This document shows, piece by piece, positions 1 to 9,826 of a stretch of 64,000 nt of DNA (position 1 is the stretch's first letter; each line of letters opens with the position of its first letter). The DNA comes from Mesonia sp. HuA40 (lineage in GTDB: Bacteria; Bacteroidota; Bacteroidia; Flavobacteriales; Flavobacteriaceae), in NCBI RefSeq assembly GCF_008017835.1, contig NZ_VRLT01000005.1:62001-126000 (forward strand), given 5' to 3'. A model generated the notes under the pieces. That model made no database searches. It was not told where the DNA came from and saw only the letters and a list, made by a program, of their open reading frames with translations. A program made the position numbers and the translations under genes.

Positions 1-3000
1 GGGTTTCTACAGAAGAATTGGTTTTGGCTTCATTGGTTTTTATACGAATCAATTCAGCTTTAGCTTCTTCAACCAAATCGGGGTAGGCTTTAAAATTCTT
101 AATGATATTTTCTAACACATAGGTACTCTGATAGGCATCATTCAAATCATAGAAGTTTTTTGCCATCACGAGAAGTCCTTTGCCTCCAAATTTCTTATAA
201 CCCGAATAATCTCTGGCTAAAGTTTGCACCGCTTCGTTTGACTTTTGATAATCGCCATCTTCGCGTAAAAAGTAAGCATCATAATAATGTGCTTCTGCTG
301 CCAATGCTCCTTGTGCTATTTTCTTTACCGCTTCATACGCCTTTCTAGCCTTTGCATCATCGCCTAATTTTATCGCCGCCCGAGCAATAAAAACTTGCGC
401 ATCACTCTTTATACTGTTTTCTATTTTCTGATTTTCAAGTACGCGATCGGCGTAGGTGATGGTTTGTGCATACTGCTCTTGCGCATAATAGGCTTTCATT
501 AAATTTGACTGCGCAAAGGTGATATTTTGTGGGAAATCTGCTTCTTGTTCCAGTCGAGTTAAAATTGGAATAGCCGATTTATAATCTTCTTGTTCTAGGT
601 AAACCTGACCCAGTCGGGCTAAGGATTGCTCTGTAAACTCACTGCGCGACTGATTGATTACATATTGGTAATGCGGAATGGCCGCTGCATAATTTTCATC
701 GGCGTAATTGATTTGAGCCAAATAAAAGTGAGCCGATAAAGCGTGTAAACCTTTTGGAAATTGATTCAAGTATTTTTCAAATCCTTTTTTGGCTTGGGTC
801 ATTTTATTTTCAATAAAAGGCAATTCTGCCGCCTCATAAGTAGCGTTATCGATATCAGAATCGGCTACCTCAACAAAATCAAGACCGCTTACCCATTGGG
901 CATACTCCTCTGTTCTTCCTAAATCTACATAAATGCTACGCGCGGTTTTTACCGCTTGGTTGGCTTCGGTGGTATTGGGGTAATCGGCTACGACCTTTTT
1001 AAATGTTTTCAATGCCTGTTCGCCTTGATTGTTGTTATAATACAGCAATCCTACTTTTAGCATAGATTTTGAAACATACGAGCTAGTAGGTAGTTCTTTT
1101 TGCAAACGTTTATATGCTTCAAGAGCTTGGTTGGTTTTACCTTCGGCTACATAGGTATTTCCCAATTCGTACAAGGCATCATCTTTATAAATACTTGTAG
1201 GATACTTGGTAATGAAATTGTTTAAATCTTCAATTTTACGCTCATTCTTATCTACAAAACCATAGCTTATAGCTTTTTGAAAGTACGCATAATCAGAGTC
1301 AATACCCTTTAAACCAATGGCTTTATTATAAGCCTCCATCGCGGGCCAATAATCACTGCTTACAAAATAACTATCGCCTAGTCTTAAATAGGTGTCGTTC
1401 TTTTGTGCTAATGGCACCGATTCTTGTTCGCTATATTTTTTAAAATGCTTTATGGCTTGGGTATAGTCTTTGGTTTTAAAATAGGCATAAGCAATATTAT
1501 AATCTATGGCTTGCACGGCCTCGGTTTCATTGGCTTTTGGCATACCTAGAAACTCCTTGTACCCAATTAAAGCTTCTTTAAAATTACCTAAATTATATTG
1601 CGTCTCGGCCTTCCAATAGGTAGCTTTAGCCGTAAATAAGGCATCGCTACGATTAGCCAGAGATTGATTAAAGTAATGTAATGCTTCGCTGTAACGGTTC
1701 TCATTATATAGCTCTACCCCTCTATAAAAACTAACTTTTTGATACACTTGCTTATCGCTGAAGCGTTTGCTACCCTCTAAAAGATCTAGTGCTTTTTTAT
1801 AGTTTTTACTAGTGATATAAGAATCGATTAAAAGGTTCTGTATCTCGGTCGTGGCCGGATTATTTGGGTAACGCTCAACAAAATCGGTTAATACTTCGGG
1901 AATACTTTTGTAGGAGTTTCCTATTTCATAGCTCAACTTGGCATAATTAAGCGCAGCGTCTTCTTGAATCTTAGGCTCAAAATCCATTTCAGAGGCATTT
2001 TTAAAAGCGTTGAGTGCCTGTTGTTTCTGGTTTAATTCTACATAAGATTCTGCCAAATGGTAATAGGCATTCTGTGCCACGTGATTTTGACCGTCTATAA
2101 TTTTATTGAATTCATTTATGGCATTTTGATACTCGCCTTGTTTATAATAAGCATAACCTAATTGGTAATAATCAGTATTATTCCATTTACCGCGCTTGCC
2201 TTGGTATTCTTTTAAATAGGGAATAGCCTCTTCATATTGCCCTAAGTTAAAATAGCTTTCTCCTATTATTTTATTCAGTTCAGATTTTTCAAGTCGGTTA
2301 GAGCGATCTAGCTGTTCTTTACCCAAAGCAATAGCTTCTTCAAACTTTCCCAATTTAAAATTCATATCGGCTTGAAAGTAAGACAAGGTTTTGTCTAAAC
2401 GTTTATCCCCTTTAACGGCATCAAACATCTGGTTGGCTTCTTCATATTCATCGCCTTCATAAGCCATAAAACCCAAATAGTATTTCGCCTGTGCCCCAAA
2501 TTCTTGATCGTCTCGCACGCGGTTCAAGTACTTCTTTGCCTCGTTTGTTCTACCCGCCTTAAAATAGGTGTACCCATTATTAAAATAATAAGTAGTTTTT
2601 TCTTCTTTGCTTAGACCATCTACATCTACCTTATTATACCAATTCCTAGCTTCAACATAATTGCCAGCCGAAAAGTAATAATTGGCTACGTTATAGTAGG
2701 CCGAGTTTCGTTTGGTACTGGTGGGGTGATTTTGAACAAAACTATCTAAGAGTTGTTCGGCATTGCTCGCTTGTGTTCGCACCGCACAAAGCGCGATATA
2801 ATAATCACAATCGGCTTTAAGCTCTTCGCTTTGCGTTAACTGCTTGGCCTCTTTAAACAAATTTTGTGCGGCTTGGTACTGCTGTTTATTGAATAAACGA
2901 GTCGCCTGCTGGTAGGTCATAAAATTCTCGGTATACACTGCCGTTTGCTGACTGTAACTCGAGAAACCCGAACCGATTCCTAATACTAAACAAAATCCTA

Positions 3001-3013
3001 TTGTTTTAAACAT
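1..3013 (-). CDS. Very large TPR-repeat secreted/outer-membrane-associated protein (partial, 3' end outside window)
   Basis: An open frame runs from an ATG at 3011-3013 down to base 1 without a stop, giving about 1004 residues. The N-terminus (MFKTIGFCLVLGIG then ...SYSQ) is a Sec signal peptide, so the mature protein is exported. Almost the whole remainder consists of repeated roughly 34-residue helical units with TPR-type spacing (for example LFNKQQYQAAQNLFKEA, YFNLGQYEEAIPYLKEY, YYNNNQGEQALKTFKKV), at least twenty of them. No catalytic domain is visible in the part present. Giant exported TPR proteins are common in Bacteroidota; they usually act as scaffolds in the periplasm or at the outer membrane, but I cannot assign a partner. 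It is divergent from ftsE. Frame and family assignment are secure; the role is unknown. Confidence 0.85.
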   Translation of the reverse strand, partial: MFKTIGFCLVLGIGSGFSSYSQQTAVYTENFMTYQQATRLFNKQQYQAAQNLFKEAKQLTQSEELKADCDYYIALCAVRTQASNAEQLLDSFVQNHPTSTKRNSAYYNVANYYFSAGNYVEARNWYNKVDVDGLSKEEKTTYYFNNGYTYFKAGRTNEAKKYLNRVRDDQEFGAQAKYYLGFMAYEGDEYEEANQMFDAVKGDKRLDKTLSYFQADMNFKLGKFEEAIALGKEQLDRSNRLEKSELNKIIGESYFNLGQYEEAIPYLKEYQGKRGKWNNTDYYQLGYAYYKQGEYQNAINEFNKIIDGQNHVAQNAYYHLAESYVELNQKQQALNAFKNASEMDFEPKIQEDAALNYAKLSYEIGNSYKSIPEVLTDFVERYPNNPATTEIQNLLIDSYITSKNYKKALDLLEGSKRFSDKQVYQKVSFYRGVELYNENRYSEALHYFNQSLANRSDALFTAKATYWKAETQYNLGNFKEALIGYKEFLGMPKANETEAVQAIDYNIAYAYFKTKDYTQAIKHFKKYSEQESVPLAQKNDTYLRLGDSYFVSSDYWPAMEAYNKAIGLKGIDSDYAYFQKAISYGFVDKNERKIEDLNNFITKYPTSIYKDDALYELGNTYVAEGKTNQALEAYKRLQKELPTSSYVSKSMLKVGLLYYNNNQGEQALKTFKKVVADYPNTTEANQAVKTARSIYVDLGRTEEYAQWVSGLDFVEVADSDIDNATYEAAELPFIENKMTQAKKGFEKYLNQFPKGLHALSAHFYLAQINYADENYAAAIPHYQYVINQSRSEFTEQSLARLGQVYLEQEDYKSAIPILTRLEQEADFPQNITFAQSNLMKAYYAQEQYAQTITYADRVLENQKIENSIKSDAQVFIARAAIKLGDDAKARKAYEAVKKIAQGALAAEAHYYDAYFLREDGDYQKSNEAVQTLARDYSGYKKFGGKGLLVMAKNFYDLNDAYQSTYVLENIIKNFKAYPDLVEEAKAELIRIKTNEAKTNSSVET

Positions 3014-3207
3014 AAAGTCGTTTTTTTATCAAAACTCAAATATAAAAGAATTGCTTACTACATAACGCCAAACCCGGTTAATAATTATATCAAATTTAGC
3101 ATTTTAGTCCGTCTCAACTTCCGCTTGACGCAAAAGCAAACTCATGAAATTTTCTATTACCCCTATAAATTGACTAGGCTAGTAAAATAGAACTTAAAAA
3201 CTTTTGT

Positions 3208-3215
3208 TACCTTTA
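3208..3215 (+). promoter_or_regulatory. Candidate -7 element upstream of ftsE
   Basis: TACCTTTA matches the Bacteroidota -7 consensus TAnnTTTG at 7 of 8 positions and ends 19 bases before the ftsE ATG. No good -33 TTTG is evident. Confidence 0.4.
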
Positions 3216-3234
3216 GCCTCAAATCTTAAAAACT

Positions 3235-3918
3235 ATGGCGCAATCTATCCTTTCGCTTCGCAACGCGGCGATCTACCAAAGAGAAAGTCTTATTTTATCT
3301 GAATTAAATGTAGAAATCAATAAAGGTGATTTTGTTTATTTAATTGGTAAAACAGGAACCGGTAAAAGTAGTTTTATGAAAACGCTATACGGTGATATTC
3401 CCTTGAAAGAGGGCGAAGGAACCATTGTTGGTACCGATTTACGTAAACTCAAAGAAAAGGATATTCCTTTCTTACGCCGCAAACTCGGCGTGGTTTTTCA
3501 AGATTTTAAATTGCTGAACGACCGCAATATCAAGGAAAATCTAATGTTTGTTTTAAAAGCTACAGGCTGGAAAGACAAGGCCAAAATGGAAGAAAAAATT
3601 GATACGGTATTAAACAAAGTGGGTATGAAGACCAAAAATTTTAAATACCCCTACCAACTTTCTGGTGGTGAACAACAACGTATTGCTATCGCGCGTGCTT
3701 TACTCAACGACCCCGAATTAATACTAGCCGATGAGCCTACGGGTAATTTAGACCCACAAACCTCTGTAGAAGTAATGGAAGTTTTGCAAGAAATAAACCG
3801 TAACGGTAATACCATTTTAATGGCTACACACGATTATGCTTTGTTATTAAAATACCCGTCTAAAACTTTAAAATGCGACGGCCAAAAAGTGTTTGAAGTT
3901 GTACAGAAAACGGCTTAA
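3235..3918 (+). CDS. ftsE: FtsE-type ABC transporter ATPase
   Basis: A 227-residue cytoplasmic ABC ATPase. It has Walker [10 protein letters not shown] (38-46), a Q-loop in VVFQD (about 87-90), the signature LSGGEQQR (142-149), Walker B LILADE (162-167) followed by PTGNLD, and the switch His in ATHD. Length and sequence fit FtsE of the FtsEX complex, which couples ATP hydrolysis to peptidoglycan hydrolase activation at the septum. FtsX is not adjacent in this window. The ATG at 3235 follows a plausible -7 promoter element. The related LolD/MacB ATPases are the main alternative; the short length and the N-terminal region favour FtsE. Confidence 0.85.
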   Translation: MAQSILSLRNAAIYQRESLILSELNVEINKGDFVYLIGKTGTGKSSFMKTLYGDIPLKEGEGTIVGTDLRKLKEKDIPFLRRKLGVVFQDFKLLNDRNIKENLMFVLKATGWKDKAKMEEKIDTVLNKVGMKTKNFKYPYQLSGGEQQRIAIARALLNDPELILADEPTGNLDPQTSVEVMEVLQEINRNGNTILMATHDYALLLKYPSKTLKCDGQKVFEVVQKTA

Positions 3919-3933
3919 AAAGAAGATTTATTT

Positions 3934-4830
3934 ATGATTTCTGTTCTGATTCCCACTTATAACTATACTATTTTTCCATTGGTACAGAAAGTACACCAAC
4001 TCCTCGCTGCCGAGAAAATCGATTTTGAAATTATTTGTTTAGATGATGCTTCTACCAACCAATCTAGTATAGATGAAAATGAAGAGATCAATGCTTTAGA
4101 CCACGCATCTTACCAAGTACTTAAAGTAAATATTGGGAGAAGCAGAATTAGGAATCTTCTAGCAGACACTGCAAAATTTGATTGGCTACTTTTTTTAGAT
4201 GCCGATGTGATGCCCATTAAAGATGAATTTATAAAAAACTACCTCAAATTTATCTCTAATGAGCACGACATTATTTACGGAGGCATAAAGTATATTCCCA
4301 ACAAGCCCGATGCTGCTCAACTCTTACGCTGGCATTATGGGAATTTAAGAGAAGCTTTAGATACCGAAAAACGAAGTAGAAAGCCCTATGTTTCTTTTCT
4401 TACACTCAATTTTCTAATCCGTAAGTCAGTTTTTAAGAAAGTAAAGTTTAATGAAGATATCCCAAATTTAAGACACGAAGACACGCTATTTTCTTACCAG
4501 CTTCAGCAAGCAGAGGTACCTATCTTACATATTAATAATCCGGTGTATCATTTGGGGATAGAAAGCAGTAAAGAATTTTTGAGAAAATCTTTAGATTCTT
4601 TAAAAGCTGCCTTGTATTTTAAACAACATAAACTTATTGACCCCGACTATATTAAAATTTTAGCCTTTCATAAAAAATTAAAAAAAATAAAGTTAGATCG
4701 TGCTGCCGCTTCCTTGCCAAAAAGCACTTTACGCCACATCGAACGAAATTTATTAGGACCCAAACCTTCTTTGCGTCTTTTTGACTTGTACCGTCTTTAC
4801 CACTTAATTCAACTCGATAGAAATGCCTAG
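3934..4830 (+). CDS. Glycosyltransferase family 2
   Basis: A 298-residue GT2 (GT-A fold) enzyme. It opens with MISVLIPTYN, has an acidic nucleotide-binding stretch LDDAS near residue 37 and the DXD-type motif FLDADV near residue 90. The C-terminal third is lysine-rich with no clear membrane segment, so it is probably a soluble or peripheral transferase acting on a lipid-linked sugar acceptor. It lies 15 bases downstream of ftsE and overlaps the next GT2 by 8 bases, so these two are translationally coupled. Donor and acceptor cannot be told from sequence. Confidence 0.85.
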   Translation: MISVLIPTYNYTIFPLVQKVHQLLAAEKIDFEIICLDDASTNQSSIDENEEINALDHASYQVLKVNIGRSRIRNLLADTAKFDWLLFLDADVMPIKDEFIKNYLKFISNEHDIIYGGIKYIPNKPDAAQLLRWHYGNLREALDTEKRSRKPYVSFLTLNFLIRKSVFKKVKFNEDIPNLRHEDTLFSYQLQQAEVPILHINNPVYHLGIESSKEFLRKSLDSLKAALYFKQHKLIDPDYIKILAFHKKLKKIKLDRAAASLPKSTLRHIERNLLGPKPSLRLFDLYRLYHLIQLDRNA

Positions 4831-5764
4831 GTTTTCTGTGATTATACCTATGTATAATAAAGCTGATTATATACAGCGAAGTGTACACTCTGTATTGCAA
4901 CAAAAACTAGTAGATTTTGAATTACTCATTGTGAATGATTGCTCTACAGATGAAAGTTTATCTCGTGCAGAAAAAATAAAAGATTCCAGAACAACCATTC
5001 TTCAACACGAGGTAAATAAAGGTTTATCAGCTTCAAGAAATACTGGGATTTCTAATGCTAAAGGAGATATTATCACTTTTTTAGATGCCGATGACGAATG
5101 GAAGCCCAACTTTCTTGCTGCAATTGACACCCTTGCCAGAAAATTTCCCGAATGTGATATTTACGGAACCGATTACGAAGAAAAGATTAACAACCACACC
5201 GTTATTCCCGTAAAAAACCTTCCCAAAGGGGTGAGGCCCAATCAATATGTAAAAATTGAAGATTTCTTTACCGCCAGTTTATTCAACCCTATTTATTGCT
5301 ATAGTTGTGTTGCATTTTCTAGAAAAGCGTTAAATAAAATTGGAAATTTTAATACCGCAGTAGATATAGGTGAGGATTTAGATTTTAACATAAGAGCCAA
5401 TTCTCAATTTAAATTGGCTTATTATTATAAGGCTTGTGCAATTTACTATGTAGACATTCCTAATCAAATGACAAATAGTACTATTCGCAATAAAAAGCTA
5501 ATAGATTTCAAGAAGTTTGACCGTCAAGCGGAAAGTCATCCCGAATTAAAAAAATACCTTAATGCTAGCCGGTATTATTACGCCTCCCAGTATAAAAATC
5601 AACGGAATAAAGCCTTGTTTAAAAAATTTAAACAAGAGATAGATTTTTCGGCGCTCAGCTTTAAACAGAAAGTATTACTTGAATGTCCGTTTTGGATGTA
5701 TCAGGGTTTAAAAAAATTAAAAGCCTTTTTGATAAAAAGAGGAATTAAAGTCACTCCTTTTTGA
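4823..5764 (+). CDS. Glycosyltransferase family 2
   Basis: A 313-residue GT2 protein: FSVIIPMYN at the N-terminus, IVNDCSTDES near residues 35-45 and the DXD motif FLDADDEW near residue 90. It begins inside the end of the preceding GT2 (8-base overlap), so both are probably made from one mRNA. The 3' end overlaps the 3' end of the opposing GT4 gene by 14 bases, so no terminator separates them. Role inferred: addition of a sugar to a cell-surface glycan (LPS core/O-antigen or capsule), consistent with the flippase and phosphoethanolamine transferase next door. Confidence 0.85.
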   Translation: MPRFSVIIPMYNKADYIQRSVHSVLQQKLVDFELLIVNDCSTDESLSRAEKIKDSRTTILQHEVNKGLSASRNTGISNAKGDIITFLDADDEWKPNFLAAIDTLARKFPECDIYGTDYEEKINNHTVIPVKNLPKGVRPNQYVKIEDFFTASLFNPIYCYSCVAFSRKALNKIGNFNTAVDIGEDLDFNIRANSQFKLAYYYKACAIYYVDIPNQMTNSTIRNKKLIDFKKFDRQAESHPELKKYLNASRYYYASQYKNQRNKALFKKFKQEIDFSALSFKQKVLLECPFWMYQGLKKLKAFLIKRGIKVTPF

Positions 5765-6842
5765 GCCCAGTTAGGTATTGCTTCCAAAGCTGCTTCACCT
5801 TTTCCATAGAGAAACAAGCTACACTTTCAAGTGCAAAACCTTTGCATTGCTCATATAATGCTCTATCATCAATCATTCGATTCATCCCGTTGGTTAAGGC
5901 TTTAAAATTTTGATTTTCAACCAATAGACCATTTTTTTCTTGTTGAATAATCTCACTCGGCCCCGAAGAGCAATTAAAAGCCACCACAGGAGTTCCGCAG
6001 GCTAATGCTTCTACCAACACATTGGGAAATCCTTCATATTTACTGCTTAAAACCAAAAATTTAGCATGCTTTAAAAAAGGAAAAGGATTAGTTTGAAAAG
6101 CTAGCAGTTGTACTTGCTTTTGCAAATTGAGTTGCCTAATTCTATTTTTGAGCACTTCACTCTCGTAGCCATCTCCCATAATAACCAATTTTATTCCTTT
6201 CTTTGGCAAATTGCTTTTTGAAAACGCTAGGATTAAAGCCTCAAACTGTTTTACAGGATGATTTCTACCTACAGCAATAATATACTCCTCTGGTGTATTT
6301 AGGCTTTCGTTAGCTTTACGCTGAATTGTTTTTATATCTATAGCATTAGGAATGGCTGTAACATTACCAAAACCGTATTGCTGTTGTACTATCTGCTTTA
6401 TTTCTTTGGCTACGGTTATTATGCCGGTATAATCCGCGTATAAATGTTGAGCGAGTTTTTTGGGTTTTGGAAAATACCACTCCAACCTATAACTGCGCAC
6501 CATATTTATCATGGGGTATTTAAAAACCAATCTATTCAGTAACTTTTCCCTTAACGGAAAATCCTTCATTCTAAAATCTAAAATCAAATCGGGATTTTCG
6601 GCTTTTAAAGTTGTATGAAGTTTTTTATACCTTAAATATTTTGAAAGTGAAGAGCGTGAACCGGTTTTATACTTCCCTAAATTAATCAACTTTCCTTGGT
6701 AGGGATAGGCTACATCATCAAACAAGGTCACTATAAAAATTTTATGCCCCAATTCAGATAAAAGTTTCGATATAATTCCTGCAGCACGCTCGGCTCCTCC
6801 CCCGTTTAATCGATCGATTAAAATCCCTATTTTGTAACTCAT
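5751..6842 (-). CDS. Glycosyltransferase family 4 (GT-B fold)
   Basis: A 363-residue retaining GT-B glycosyltransferase. The N-terminal half contains the glycine-rich LNGGGAERAA loop (residues 13-22) typical of GT4 enzymes. The C-terminal Glycos_transf_1 domain contains SKYEGFPNVLVEALACGTPV with the conserved EX7E-type glutamates that contact the nucleotide sugar. It has no signal peptide. Its ATG at 6840-6842 overlaps the stop of the upstream eptA-like gene by 4 bases, so it is translationally coupled within a minus-strand operon (flippase, eptA-like, GT4). Substrate unknown. Confidence 0.88.
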   Translation of the reverse strand: MSYKIGILIDRLNGGGAERAAGIISKLLSELGHKIFIVTLFDDVAYPYQGKLINLGKYKTGSRSSLSKYLRYKKLHTTLKAENPDLILDFRMKDFPLREKLLNRLVFKYPMINMVRSYRLEWYFPKPKKLAQHLYADYTGIITVAKEIKQIVQQQYGFGNVTAIPNAIDIKTIQRKANESLNTPEEYIIAVGRNHPVKQFEALILAFSKSNLPKKGIKLVIMGDGYESEVLKNRIRQLNLQKQVQLLAFQTNPFPFLKHAKFLVLSSKYEGFPNVLVEALACGTPVVAFNCSSGPSEIIQQEKNGLLVENQNFKALTNGMNRMIDDRALYEQCKGFALESVACFSMEKVKQLWKQYLTGLKKE

Positions 6843-8416
6843 TTTTTCTCTTTCGCTTTAAATTCATCAAAATCAACTCCATCTTGAATCAGACGTTTTT
6901 TAGGCCGAAAAGAATCGCTAAAAATACTCCTAGTTCTTTTTAAACCTTCAGCAGAAATGCCCATTAAATGGGTTAGCGTATGCGGAAAGTCATCTAGCAT
7001 ATAGGCTCTACTAGTATCAATCACAAAGTCAGTTGGCGTTTCAAAGCTAGGAGATTTCCAAAATATAAAAGGAATTTCATACATCGTTGAAGTGGGTTTA
7101 TCTTCAAAATGCCCAAAAAATTCAGCAACATCATACATCTCTTCTCCGTGATCAGAAAAATATAAGAAAGCGCTCTTTTTGTTTTGTTGCTGTATTAACT
7201 TTAAAACTTCCGAAAGCACATAATCATTGTAGCGAATGGCATTGTCATAGGTGTTAATATTGCTCGTTTTTTCGTTTTTCTCTTCGGTTTTAAAATAATT
7301 AAAACGAGTAGGATAACGCTTATTATAAGCATAATGATTTCCGGCAAGGTGAAGAAAAATAACTTTTTTACCTTCTTCACTTAAGGTTTCATTCAGTAAA
7401 GGTAACAGCACCTCGTCATAATTTCCATTTTCATTAAAAGCGGAGTAATTTAGAAATACTGTCTCATGAGAAACTGAGGCTAGTTTAGAAATTAAATTAT
7501 CATGAAAGCCAACGGGACGTTGATTGGAAAGCCAATAGGTCTTGTAGTTGGCACTTTTCAAAAACTGTATAAGCGATTGTGAGGCTTTAGGGTTTTCATA
7601 ATTAGCCAGCGTAAGGGCATCATATAAAGAGCCCATAGTATAAACGTGAGAACTTATCACGTCATTAAATAATTTTAAAGAGTCTTGCGCTATCAATAAC
7701 GGATTGGTAGGCCTATCATAGCCATACACTTGCATGTGTTTTCTACTGGCAGATTCTCCTATGGCTACCACAATCAACTCATTTTGAGTAGTGGTTGCTA
7801 CTTCAATCTGTAAATTTTCTGCTCTAAATTGCTCTATTTCATTTACCTGCTCCTTGTATTGCGTGTAAGATTTTACCGTGATATACGGTAAATTATAGAT
7901 TATAAGCTTAGAAAACTTAAGCACCCCTGCTAACATTAAAATAAATATGACACCGGTTACTATCTTGGGTTTTGATATCGCTTTCGCGGAAGCTATAGAT
8001 TTAGGAAAAAATGAAAAAAGAGGAAGTAAAAATAAAAGTAACCACAGCAGATAATAGGTAGAGAACGTCTGGCTAAATTCGGTTATCTCGGCAGTATTGG
8101 TATTTAGAATCACATAAATATAACTCGCGTTAAATCTGGTTTCAAATAGAATATACAATCCGGTTTCAATAATTAAAATCAAGTAAAAGCCAAGCAACAT
8201 GGCTTTACTAATCCATTTACTGCCTTTAAAAGAATTTAAAATTAAAACAGACACATAAATAATTATCCCAAAAAGCGTATTCTCTAAAACATTTAAAAAC
8301 GTTGATGGTCCTATTTGATGAATACCTACCTCCAGCAACAGCGCCAAAATTATTGGGTAAACCAATAATAAAATTAAACTCATTTTAGGGGCTTGTAAGT
8401 TGAAGATTCTATTCAT
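6839..8416 (-). CDS. Phosphoethanolamine transferase-like membrane enzyme (alkaline-phosphatase/sulfatase fold)
   Basis: A 525-residue protein starting at ATG 8414-8416 (MNRIFNLQAP). A longer frame opening upstream would add 14 unconvincing residues inside the flippase gene. The N-terminal ~190 residues form about five membrane segments. The C-terminal periplasmic domain has the sulfatase-fold features VVAIGESASRKHMQVYGYDR, a candidate catalytic Thr in HVYTMGSL, and the metal-binding YFSDHGEEMYD and GHFED motifs. This organisation matches the EptA/EptB/CptA family, which transfers phosphoethanolamine from phosphatidylethanolamine to lipid A or core sugars. Context with a flippase and three glycosyltransferases supports an LPS or surface-glycan substrate. 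The exact acceptor is unknown. Confidence 0.85.
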   Translation of the reverse strand: MNRIFNLQAPKMSLILLLVYPIILALLLEVGIHQIGPSTFLNVLENTLFGIIIYVSVLILNSFKGSKWISKAMLLGFYLILIIETGLYILFETRFNASYIYVILNTNTAEITEFSQTFSTYYLLWLLLFLLPLFSFFPKSIASAKAISKPKIVTGVIFILMLAGVLKFSKLIIYNLPYITVKSYTQYKEQVNEIEQFRAENLQIEVATTTQNELIVVAIGESASRKHMQVYGYDRPTNPLLIAQDSLKLFNDVISSHVYTMGSLYDALTLANYENPKASQSLIQFLKSANYKTYWLSNQRPVGFHDNLISKLASVSHETVFLNYSAFNENGNYDEVLLPLLNETLSEEGKKVIFLHLAGNHYAYNKRYPTRFNYFKTEEKNEKTSNINTYDNAIRYNDYVLSEVLKLIQQQNKKSAFLYFSDHGEEMYDVAEFFGHFEDKPTSTMYEIPFIFWKSPSFETPTDFVIDTSRAYMLDDFPHTLTHLMGISAEGLKRTRSIFSDSFRPKKRLIQDGVDFDEFKAKEKK

Positions 8417-9698
8417 TTTTTTTTGAATTAAAATGCATATAAACGAAAAACAAAACAAGAATTAAATAGATAAAATAAGCCAAGGCATAGGCCTTCACTA
8501 TTCCTTGCAACCCATAAACCTCAATAAACAGATGACTAAAAATAAGATAGGAAAGGTTTAAAACGCTATTGCTAATTAAATAAGCCTTAATCATTCGTTT
8601 GGCGTGGAACTGCTTTACCAGAGCGATGGCTAAGATGCTTATAAAATCACCAACCAACTGCCATAAAAATAAACGCTCTGTAGGTAAAAATTCATCGCCC
8701 AACAACAATTGAAGCAACCAAGTACGCAAAAAATAGATTATAAAAAATGCAACTACCAACAAAGGGATTGTAAGGGTATAAAAATGCTTCAACTCTTTTT
8801 TAAAGCTACCATACGCATCGGTTTTTGCTAGTTTGGGTAACAAATAAAATGAAGTAAGGCTTATAAAAAACATTAAGTAAAAAGAAGACAATCTATTCAT
8901 AGCCTCCCAATAACCAGCGTCTTCTGTAGATAAGGTTTTAATTACTAAATTTCTAATCATTAAATAAGTAACCGAAACTATTGCGGTAGCATAAATGGTC
9001 ATCAATAAATAACCACTTAATTTTTTTACCACAGTAAGAGAAAATAATTTGAATTGAAATAAATTCAATAATACCTCTCTTTCTTTTCCTAGCCCCAAAA
9101 GCATAAGGATAAAAACTAATATTGGTCCTAAGATAACGCCTATAAGCGCGCCCCTTAAACCCATTTGAAGCGCCAAGACAATAGTCATTACCATATTGCC
9201 TAGGCTTAAAACTCCATTAAGTACCACTAATTTTTTGTAGCGCTCTAAACCATTAAAAATATAAATTAATAATAGATTAAGCGATAAAAAGGGTAAGCCC
9301 ACAGCAACCAACCGAATGATGTCTGCGTATGCATCTGTCTTGAAAACCACCTCACTCCAAAAAGAAGAAAATAAAAAAAGCACCACCCCAAAGACTAGCG
9401 CTACCCCCATACTCAATTGAAAAATACTGGCGATAATTTGTTGCTGTTGCTTAGCGTCTTCTTGGTATTCTGATACGTATCTTATGGCCCCGTTTTGATA
9501 ACCTTCGGCAGTAAAACTAGAAATAGTCTGAGTAAAATTTCGCAAGTTTCCTAATAAAGCTAGGCCAGACGGACCTATTACCCGACTAACTACCATTGTA
9601 GTGACCACTCCAGATAAGGCTTTGAGCGCAACAATAATTCCGTTAAAATAAGAAGCTTTTAATAAAAGCCGATGTGTATTAAAAAACCTAAACCTCAT
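8409..9698 (-). CDS. Wzx-type polysaccharide flippase (MOP superfamily)
   Basis: A 429-residue, very hydrophobic protein with roughly twelve predicted membrane helices in two halves. The N-terminus (ALKALSGVVTTMVVSRVIGPSGLALLGN) is typical of O-antigen translocases: an initial charged helix, then SRVIGPSGLA. It would move a lipid-linked oligosaccharide across the inner membrane. First gene of the minus-strand operon, overlapping the eptA-like gene by 8 bases. The ATG at 9696-9698 is the only reasonable start. Confidence 0.87.
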   Translation of the reverse strand: MRFRFFNTHRLLLKASYFNGIIVALKALSGVVTTMVVSRVIGPSGLALLGNLRNFTQTISSFTAEGYQNGAIRYVSEYQEDAKQQQQIIASIFQLSMGVALVFGVVLFLFSSFWSEVVFKTDAYADIIRLVAVGLPFLSLNLLLIYIFNGLERYKKLVVLNGVLSLGNMVMTIVLALQMGLRGALIGVILGPILVFILMLLGLGKEREVLLNLFQFKLFSLTVVKKLSGYLLMTIYATAIVSVTYLMIRNLVIKTLSTEDAGYWEAMNRLSSFYLMFFISLTSFYLLPKLAKTDAYGSFKKELKHFYTLTIPLLVVAFFIIYFLRTWLLQLLLGDEFLPTERLFLWQLVGDFISILAIALVKQFHAKRMIKAYLISNSVLNLSYLIFSHLFIEVYGLQGIVKAYALAYFIYLILVLFFVYMHFNSKKNE

Positions 9699-9764
9699 TC
9701 GAAACTACTAAAGATACGAAGATACACTATTGAAGATTAATCTTTAGGTAAGCTACTAAAAAAG

Positions 9765-9796
9765 AATAACCCCAAACCAGCTGGTTTGGGGTTATT
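9765..9796 (-). terminator. Rho-independent terminator of typA
   Basis: A perfect 16-bp inverted repeat (AATAACCCCAAACCAG and its complement) with no extra loop bases, followed on the minus strand by a run of six T. It lies just downstream of the typA stop codon. Confidence 0.85.
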
Positions 9797-9826
9797 GTGA
9801 TATAAAAACTAAAACAGTTTTTTATT

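Noticed and set aside
4652-4903. 83-residue minus-strand frame across the two GT2 genes
   Set aside because: Antisense to two credible glycosyltransferases.
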